Notes under the pieces: model-generated
Told to the model about the DNA's origin: nothing
Seen by the model: the letters and a program-made list of their open reading frames with translations, nothing else
Database searches by the model: none
Translations under genes and position numbers: made by a program
DNA from: Lachnoclostridium sp. UBA7482
Lineage (GTDB): Bacteria; Bacillota; Clostridia; Lachnospirales; Lachnospiraceae
Assembly: GCA_002479645.1 (NCBI GenBank)
Contig: DLOO01000071.1
Location: 27,608 to 38,776 of the forward strand
Direction: 5' to 3'
DNA length: 11,169 nucleotides
Shown here: piece by piece, positions 6,979 to 11,169 of the stretch
Layout of the letters: each line of letters opens with the position of its first letter
Position numbering within the stretch: the stretch's first letter is position 1

Positions 6979-7875
6979 TCACGAAGTATCCGGAAGTACA
7001 ATGCAGATACTCAATCTACTGTTTTCATACTTTGCGGATATTGTTCCATTCATCTGTTCAATTAACGTTCTGGCAATCGTCAATCCTAAGCCTGTGGAAT
7101 TTCTGGCAGCTTCCACAGTATAAAATCGGTCAAACAACTTGCCGACCTGCACTTCATTCAGTCCGGATGCTGTATTGGTAAAAGTAATTTCGCCTGTTTC
7201 GGATAATGTAATATCCAAATCACCGTCACTATACTTAATAGCATTGTTCAGAAGATTGGAAAACACACGAGCTAAAGCGGAATTGTCAAGTGTTCGGATA
7301 ACTTTACCCTGAGGCATTTTTATATTAGGGACAATGCTCCGTTCACTTAGAGCGGTATAAAAAGCGGCGATGCTTTCTTCTAATATGCTGCCTATTGCAA
7401 CAGGCTCTTTTACTGCATTTTTATCGCTCGAAACAATGACAGCGTAACGAAAAAGTTCCTCCGTCAACTGCGCTAATATTTCTGTTCGGTTTTTAATTAT
7501 TTCAAGATACCGTTTTACCGTTTCCGATTTATCCTCTTGTTCCAGCAAATCTAAATATCCGCAAATAGCAGTAAGAGGTGTACGCAAATCGTGCGAAATA
7601 TTTATAACAGCATTTTTGAGTTCGATATCTCCCTGCCTGAAGCGGTGTCGTTCTGCACGAAGTTTGCGAAGCTGAATATTAATAGCATTCGCCAAACTTC
7701 TCATGTACTTATCGCCGGTTGAAATATCAATCAGCGTGTTGGTATCGGTTATGAGCCTGTCGGCAAAGGCAGCTTCGATTTCCTTTGCGGCCTTTTGTAA
7801 GATATGAATTTTTACAAGCAGGGCAAGGATAATTACAGCCATACTGCCGATGAAAGCCCATAACCATATTTCCAT
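6979..7875 (-). CDS. Sensor histidine kinase of an ABC-transporter-linked two-component system
   Basis: A 298-residue membrane kinase with a single N-terminal transmembrane segment (about 6-22) and almost nothing outside the cell, so it cannot easily bind a ligand by itself. The dimerisation/phosphoacceptor helix carries H95 in NISHDLRTPLTAICGYLDLLE. The catalytic domain has an N box NLLNNAIKYS (207-216), an F-box-like KLFDRFYTVE (246-255) and a G2 box STGLGLTIA (260-268). The usual G1 box DxGxG is replaced by FTNTASGL (about 232-239), a form I associate with this Firmicute kinase subgroup rather than with inactivation. AGGAGTTTGCT precedes ATG 7875 and overlaps the permease stop, with only 10 bp between the genes. 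Its partner is the response regulator at the head of the cluster. It probably reports transporter state or membrane stress. Confidence 0.93.
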   Translation of the reverse strand: MEIWLWAFIGSMAVIILALLVKIHILQKAAKEIEAAFADRLITDTNTLIDISTGDKYMRSLANAINIQLRKLRAERHRFRQGDIELKNAVINISHDLRTPLTAICGYLDLLEQEDKSETVKRYLEIIKNRTEILAQLTEELFRYAVIVSSDKNAVKEPVAIGSILEESIAAFYTALSERSIVPNIKMPQGKVIRTLDNSALARVFSNLLNNAIKYSDGDLDITLSETGEITFTNTASGLNEVQVGKLFDRFYTVEAARNSTGLGLTIARTLIEQMNGTISAKYENSRLSICIVLPDTS

Positions 7876-7885
7876 AGCAAACTCC

Positions 7886-8719
7886 TTATTTTAATTCTTT
7901 TTTCTTGAATAACAATATCCCTGCACCGGCAAATACGATAAATTCTCCCAAAGAATATAGCGGTAAAACTTTGAAATCGGGAGCTGCTCGTCCTGCTAAT
8001 TGAAACATTTGTCCTGCCGGGTTGATATCTAATAAAGTCTGGCATACTTTCTTTTTTTCTTCACTTGGATATTTGGGATTTGGCTCTTTTATTATTTCAA
8101 CACTACCGGTTTCTTGGTTCGTTATTACTGCTGATTCAAAAAACTCCGGTGCTTGTAAAATATTTAGACAACTAAGAGCCGCTATCATCATTCCGAATGC
8201 TAACATAATACTTACGATTGCAGTAATTGCTTTATTGGAGATCATCATTGCAACAAATGTAAATATACCGGAATAAGCAATTACGGTTACAAATATACAA
8301 CCTAATAGCATTAGTAATTTTGAAATAGACATTGTTATACTGCCAAATAAAGGTATTCCAATAATTGCTGCTATTACGATAAATAAAATATATGAAAATA
8401 AACTTGTAACTGAAGTTATTAACAAATTAGATACGTATATATTTACCCTTTTGTGACCTGTGCTGATTTTATTTCTGATTACTCCGTCCGAATATTCTAC
8501 TCCTAAAAATATACTTGTAAATACAGCAATTACAATGCCTACAATCGTAGAATAATTAAGCATTATCTGTTCTACTTCTATGACATCTCCATAGACTTTC
8601 ATATCACTATATCTTGTATAAATCATGACTAATGCAAGACCAATGCTAAATATAAGCAATAACCAAAACAGTTTGTTTTTTCGGAGTCTTGCAAAACCTG
8701 CATTCAACAATTTATTCAT
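7886..8719 (-). CDS. ABC-2 type permease (BcrB/LanE-like)
   Basis: A 277-residue membrane protein with six predicted helices (about 17-34, 56-74, 95-120, 134-159, 164-188, 254-272). The cytoplasmic loop GVEYSDGVIRNKISTGHKR (73-91) matches the ABC-2 coupling-helix region seen in bacitracin and lantibiotic-immunity permeases. Residues about 189-250, between helices 5 and 6, form a hydrophilic segment predicted to face outward. I chose ATG 8719 because GGAGG lies 8 nt upstream. An in-frame ATG at 8737 has no such site. The start overlaps the end of the ATPase gene by 8 nt, so translation is coupled. With the ATPase it should form a homodimeric-type exporter removing a membrane-active compound. 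The substrate is unknown. Confidence 0.9.
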   Translation of the reverse strand: MNKLLNAGFARLRKNKLFWLLLIFSIGLALVMIYTRYSDMKVYGDVIEVEQIMLNYSTIVGIVIAVFTSIFLGVEYSDGVIRNKISTGHKRVNIYVSNLLITSVTSLFSYILFIVIAAIIGIPLFGSITMSISKLLMLLGCIFVTVIAYSGIFTFVAMMISNKAITAIVSIMLAFGMMIAALSCLNILQAPEFFESAVITNQETGSVEIIKEPNPKYPSEEKKKVCQTLLDINPAGQMFQLAGRAAPDFKVLPLYSLGEFIVFAGAGILLFKKKELK

Positions 8720-9626
8720 CTCTGCCACCTCCAACAAGACCGATATAGTAGCTCTCTAAACTTTCATCCCGCTCTTGCATAGAGATAACTTCGCAATTTT
8801 CTTTTGTAAGAGCAGCCACTAAATGAGAAATATTCACTTTAGCATAGACATCAGCAGTCGTGTCATTTAGAATTTTATAGTCGATTTTCTTATCATCAAG
8901 CACATGGGCAAGTGCTTTTGTGCTGCTGACTTCAACACGAACACATTTTTTACAAGCAGCTTCCAATCCTTCTGCACTTATTTCTTTTACTATTCGTCCG
9001 CCGTCAATAAAGCCGTAGTGCGTGGCAAGTCGTGATAATTCATCAAGGATATGGCTTGAAATCAAAACAGTAATTTGATTTTCACGGTTTAGCTTTAATA
9101 TCAGTTCCCGTATTTCAATAATACCTTGGGGGTCAAGACCGTTTACGGGTTCATCGAGTACCAAAAAATCAGGATCGCCTACAAGCGCTATGGCAATACC
9201 TAATCTCTGGCGCATACCCAGAGAAAAGTTTTTCGCTTTCTTTTTTCCTGTGTTTTCAAGCCCCACTAATTTCAGAATGTCGGTAAGTCCATCATAAGAC
9301 GGAAGTCCAAGAATGCGGTATTGCTGCTTCAGGTTATCCTCTGCCGTCATATCAAGATAGATAGAGGGAGTTTCTATAACAGCTCCCATCCGTCTGCGTG
9401 ACTTCACAATCTCCTTATCGGTATTTTTCTTGCCATACAGCATATAGTCGCCGAATGTAGGCTCTTGCAAACCGCAGATAAGTCGAATAAGCGTTGTTTT
9501 GCCAGCACCATTTTTCCCAACGAAGCCATAGATTGACCCTTTGGGAACATTCATAGACAGTCCGTTTAACGCTTTGAAATCTTTGTAGTTTTTGCTTAAA
9601 GCGTTGGTTTTAAGAACATAATCCAT
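8712..9626 (-). CDS. ABC transporter ATP-binding protein (BcrA/LanF-like)
   Basis: A 304-residue ATPase that powers the adjacent permease. Walker A is GKNGAGKTT (37-45), the signature is FSLGMRQRLGIA (134-145, a variant of LSGGQ typical of this subgroup), Walker B FLVLDEP (154-160), D-loop NGLDPQG (162-168) and switch H192 in ISSH. The C-terminal 90 residues (ending in QERDESLESYYIGLVGGGRDE-like sequence) are the accessory region common to BcrA-type proteins. ATG 9626 has AAGGAGG 8 nt upstream. It is the first gene after an 88-bp gap that holds the repeated box array, so it probably heads a regulated ATPase-permease-kinase transcript. The substrate is likely a peptide antibiotic or other membrane-active molecule, inferred from family and context. 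Confidence 0.95.
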   Translation of the reverse strand: MDYVLKTNALSKNYKDFKALNGLSMNVPKGSIYGFVGKNGAGKTTLIRLICGLQEPTFGDYMLYGKKNTDKEIVKSRRRMGAVIETPSIYLDMTAEDNLKQQYRILGLPSYDGLTDILKLVGLENTGKKKAKNFSLGMRQRLGIAIALVGDPDFLVLDEPVNGLDPQGIIEIRELILKLNRENQITVLISSHILDELSRLATHYGFIDGGRIVKEISAEGLEAACKKCVRVEVSSTKALAHVLDDKKIDYKILNDTTADVYAKVNISHLVAALTKENCEVISMQERDESLESYYIGLVGGGRDE

Positions 9627-9655
9627 AAGATTAACCTCCTTTATGTGATGCTGAC

Positions 9656-9661
9656 ATTCTA
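9656..9661 (-). promoter_or_regulatory. Candidate -10 element for the ATPase-permease-kinase genes
   Basis: TAGAAT on the minus strand (9661 to 9656), 15 nt upstream of the Shine-Dalgarno (9635-9641). No good -35 exists at 16-18 bp. The nearest TTGACT lies 21 bp away, inside the box array. A -10 without a proper -35 next to tandem boxes is the usual layout of a promoter that needs an activator. Confidence 0.45.
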
Positions 9662-9670
9662 CTTCAAAAT

Positions 9671-9716
9671 AGTTGAGAAAATAGTCAAGGAAACAGTTGA
9701 GAAACGGTTGAGATTT
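9671..9716 (-). promoter_or_regulatory. Tandem box array, candidate response-regulator operator
   Basis: On the minus strand four units follow each other: AAATCTCAACCG, TTTCTCAACTG, TTTCCTTGACTA and TTTTCTCAACTA. On the plus strand the unit starts are at about 9671, 9683, 9695 and 9706, so the period is 12, 12 and 11 bp. About one helical turn per unit places all boxes on one DNA face, as expected for OmpR-family dimers on direct repeats. The array starts at the regulator's stop codon and ends 10 bp from the TAGAAT -10. Confidence 0.6.
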
Positions 9717-10380
9717 ATGCTCCTTTCATTTTGAAGCCAATTCCCCATACTGCTTCAATATAATCTTTGTCCCTTACCTTGCGAAGCTTTGCCCTTAAAT
9801 GGCTGATATGTGTTTTTAGCGAACTTTCTGTGCAATCAGGAGTATCTTCACTGATACGGTCTAACAACCGTGATTTGGTAATAATCTGTGTTGGGCTTTG
9901 CATAAGCAGCTTGAGGATAGCGTATTCGGTTCTGGTCAGTCTAATTTCACTTGTTCCGATGGTCACAATATGCGTATCTGTATCGAGGACTATATCATCA
10001 AATGTTAGAGTAGAACCGACAGAGGTAATTACAGAACCCCGAAGTTGTACGGCAATTCTGGCTAAAAGCTCCTTTGTATTGAATGGCTTTGTTACATAAT
10101 CAGCAGCACCGCCAAGCAACAGATCGACCTTATTATCAATATCAACTTTTGCACTCATTATAATAACAGGTATTCCTTCTATCTGCGGAAGTATCTCCTC
10201 ACCGTTTAATCCCGGCAGCATTAAATCAAGCAGCACAAGGTCAGGTTTGGACTGGGATAAAACAAACAGAGCCTCCGTTCCGGAATAAGCACGGGAAACT
10301 GTATACCCTTCTTTCGTAAGTGCTTCTTCAAGCATATTTCCAATATAAATATCATCGTCAATAATGAGAATTTTTTTCAT
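9715..10380 (-). CDS. OmpR-family response regulator
   Basis: A 221-residue two-domain regulator of normal length. The receiver domain (1-115) has the acidic pocket D8/D9, phosphoacceptor D52 in LLDLMLPG, S76 in MSAK and K98 in TKPF, so all the switch residues are present. The C-terminal winged helix (about 125-218) shows the OmpR/PhoB pattern, LTRTEYAILKLLMQSPTQII with the recognition region SSLKTHISHLRAKL and the wing EAVWGIGFKM. It is expected to be phosphorylated by the kinase encoded at 6979-7875 and to control the transporter genes. No strong Shine-Dalgarno precedes ATG 10380; only a weak GGGCGG lies about 13 nt upstream, so translation may be modest. The ATPase gene follows after 88 bp. 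Confidence 0.95.
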   Translation of the reverse strand: MKKILIIDDDIYIGNMLEEALTKEGYTVSRAYSGTEALFVLSQSKPDLVLLDLMLPGLNGEEILPQIEGIPVIIMSAKVDIDNKVDLLLGGAADYVTKPFNTKELLARIAVQLRGSVITSVGSTLTFDDIVLDTDTHIVTIGTSEIRLTRTEYAILKLLMQSPTQIITKSRLLDRISEDTPDCTESSLKTHISHLRAKLRKVRDKDYIEAVWGIGFKMKGA

Positions 10381-10454
10381 GATTACACAATACCGCCCTG
10401 TCTTTTATTTATTTTATATCTGCCATCAGCAGGTTTTTCTGCGTTTTTTGGAAT

Positions 10455-10470
10455 AAGCCATACTCGGCTT
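10455..10470. repeat. Small hairpin in the response-regulator leader
   Basis: AAGCC-N6-GGCTT forms a perfect 5-bp stem in the predicted leader of the regulator mRNA, about 75-90 nt before its ATG. No U-run follows it, so it is not a terminator. Its significance is uncertain. Confidence 0.3.
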
Positions 10471-10485
10471 GAATTGCTTTATATT

Positions 10486-10514
10486 ATTGTACTCGTTTGA
10501 GCGAATAATAACAA
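10486..10514 (-). promoter_or_regulatory. Probable promoter of the response regulator
   Basis: On the minus strand TTGTTA (10514 to 10509) and TACAAT (10491 to 10486) are 17 bp apart, giving four and five matches to the sigma-A hexamers. The spacer contains CTCAAACGAG, which includes a CTCAAAC close to the CTCAAC core of the downstream box array. A transcript from here would have a leader of about 100 nt. Confidence 0.55.
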
Positions 10515-10595
10515 CTGATAAAATTTGAACTCTTAGAAGAGAAAAGCGCACTCGGAAAGGTAGGAATACTATTTTGTTTGGAGATAGGCACATAG

Positions 10596-10641
10596 AAAAA
10601 GAGCCCATGAAATGCGAGTTTCCTCACAACTTCATTGGCTC
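10596..10641 (-). terminator. Rho-independent terminator downstream of dnaB
   Basis: On the minus strand a long imperfect stem starts with GAGCC pairing GGCTC, continues through ATGAAGT against GCATTTCAT-type sequence with one mismatch and one bulge, and closes as GTGAG-GAAA-CTCGC with a GNRA-type loop. Five T residues follow (complement of 10596-10600). It lies about 75 nt past the dnaB stop and separates dnaB from the regulator cluster. Confidence 0.85.
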
Positions 10642-10716
10642 TGCGATTTAATTGCTGCTGATGTTTTGTTTGATAATTTGTAAAAATCCAAAGCTGCGTC
10701 AAGGAGGTTTCTGTCC

Positions 10717-11169
10717 CTATTGCTTCTGCAAATTTACAAACTTGGTCAGCTCGCTTATCCAGCCAAGCTTTACGGTACCGGTAGGACCGTTACGCTGCTT
10801 ACCGATAATAATCTCGGTCACGCCCGCCTGCTCGGAATCCTTATGATAATATTCATCCCGATAAATAAACATTACAACGTCCGCATCCTGCTCGATTGCA
10901 CCGGACTCACGAAGGTCGGAAAGCATCGGACGCTTATCGTCCCGCTTCTCCACCTCTCGGGACAACTGGGAAAGTGCAATAACCGGACAGTTGATTTCTC
11001 TCGCAAGCGCCTTCAGGGATCGGCTGATTTCCGAAATCTCCTGCTGTCTGGACTCGTTCTTCCTGCCGCCGCTCATAAGCTGCAGGTAGTCGATAATAAC
11101 AAGCTTCAAATCCTTCTCAAGCTTCATCCTGCGGCATTTGGAACGAAGCTCCTGAATGGAAATACCCGG
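10717..11169 (-). CDS. dnaB: Replicative DNA helicase DnaB, C-terminal part (5' end outside window)
   Basis: The last 150 residues of the hexameric helicase that unwinds DNA at the replication fork. The frame is open to the right edge and begins [16 protein letters not shown]. Diagnostic RecA-fold motifs are the Walker B strand [10 protein letters not shown], the helix [22 protein letters not shown], the sensor strand [17 protein letters not shown], the [26 protein letters not shown] block and the C-terminal [17 protein letters not shown] that includes the arginine-finger region. All are intact and there is no intein in the visible part. The Walker A and N-terminal domains lie beyond the edge. 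Its base composition is close to that of the GH31 gene and unlike the AT-rich genes between them. A plasmid or phage DnaB cannot be fully excluded but nothing suggests one. Confidence 0.95.
   Translation of the reverse strand, partial: PGISIQELRSKCRRMKLEKDLKLVIIDYLQLMSGGRKNESRQQEISEISRSLKALAREINCPVIALSQLSREVEKRDDKRPMLSDLRESGAIEQDADVVMFIYRDEYYHKDSEQAGVTEIIIGKQRNGPTGTVKLGWISELTKFVNLQKQ

Noticed and set aside
8720..8737. Upstream ATG 8737 as the permease start
   Set aside because: ATG 8719 has GGAGG at 8 nt and produces the usual short ABC-2 N-terminus; the upstream ATG has no site.
10426..10702. Minus-strand frames of 60 and 72 codons between dnaB and the response regulator
   Set aside because: They cross the dnaB terminator and the regulator promoter, and have no ribosome binding site or domain.

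Overview
The window looks like a chromosomal segment of a Gram-positive Firmicute, most likely a clostridial (Lachnospiraceae-like) gut bacterium. The reasons are strong AGGAGG-type ribosome binding sites before most genes, sigma-A-type promoters, a BcrAB/LanFE-like ABC transporter with its own two-component system, a Gram-positive lipobox and an M23 wall hydrolase. Species cannot be named from the sequence alone.

Layout. Both ends carry ordinary chromosomal genes on the minus strand: a MerR-type regulator (cut by the left edge, 1-563) preceded by a GH31 alpha-glycosidase (681-2720), and at the right edge the C-terminal part of the replicative helicase DnaB (10717-11169), closed by a strong terminator (10596-10641). 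Between them lie about 7.9 kb of visibly more AT-rich, accessory-looking genes in three modules. Module 1 (minus): an unrecognised 193-residue protein (3412-3993) followed closely by a GNAT acetyltransferase (2893-3375). Its 5' region may encode tiny peptides. Module 2 (plus): a membrane-targeted BACON-M23 metallopeptidase (4335-5504) translationally coupled by an ATGA overlap to a lipoprotein (5501-6898) with a Thr-Pro stalk and YD-like repeats. It runs from a clear sigma-A promoter to a perfect 11-bp hairpin terminator. Module 3 (minus): OmpR-family response regulator (9715-10380), ABC ATPase (8712-9626), ABC-2 permease (7886-8719) and histidine kinase (6979-7875), in that order.

How they may work together. 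Module 3 is a self-contained sense-and-export unit of the type used against peptide antibiotics or lantibiotics. The kinase has almost no extracellular part, while the permease has a loop of about 60 residues predicted to lie outside. Between the regulator and ATPase genes sit four near-tandem copies of a TTTCTCAACT-like box at 11-12 bp spacing, next to a TAGAAT -10 element. This is the best candidate for the regulator's own operator. Module 2 would put a peptidoglycan-directed enzyme and a surface lipoprotein on the envelope together.

The most interesting items are the operator-like box array, the coupled BACON-M23/YD-lipoprotein pair, the unknown 193-residue protein with its possible leader peptides, and a 15-bp exact direct repeat bracketing modules 1 and 2. 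No CRISPR array, tRNA, rRNA, transposase or integrase was seen.
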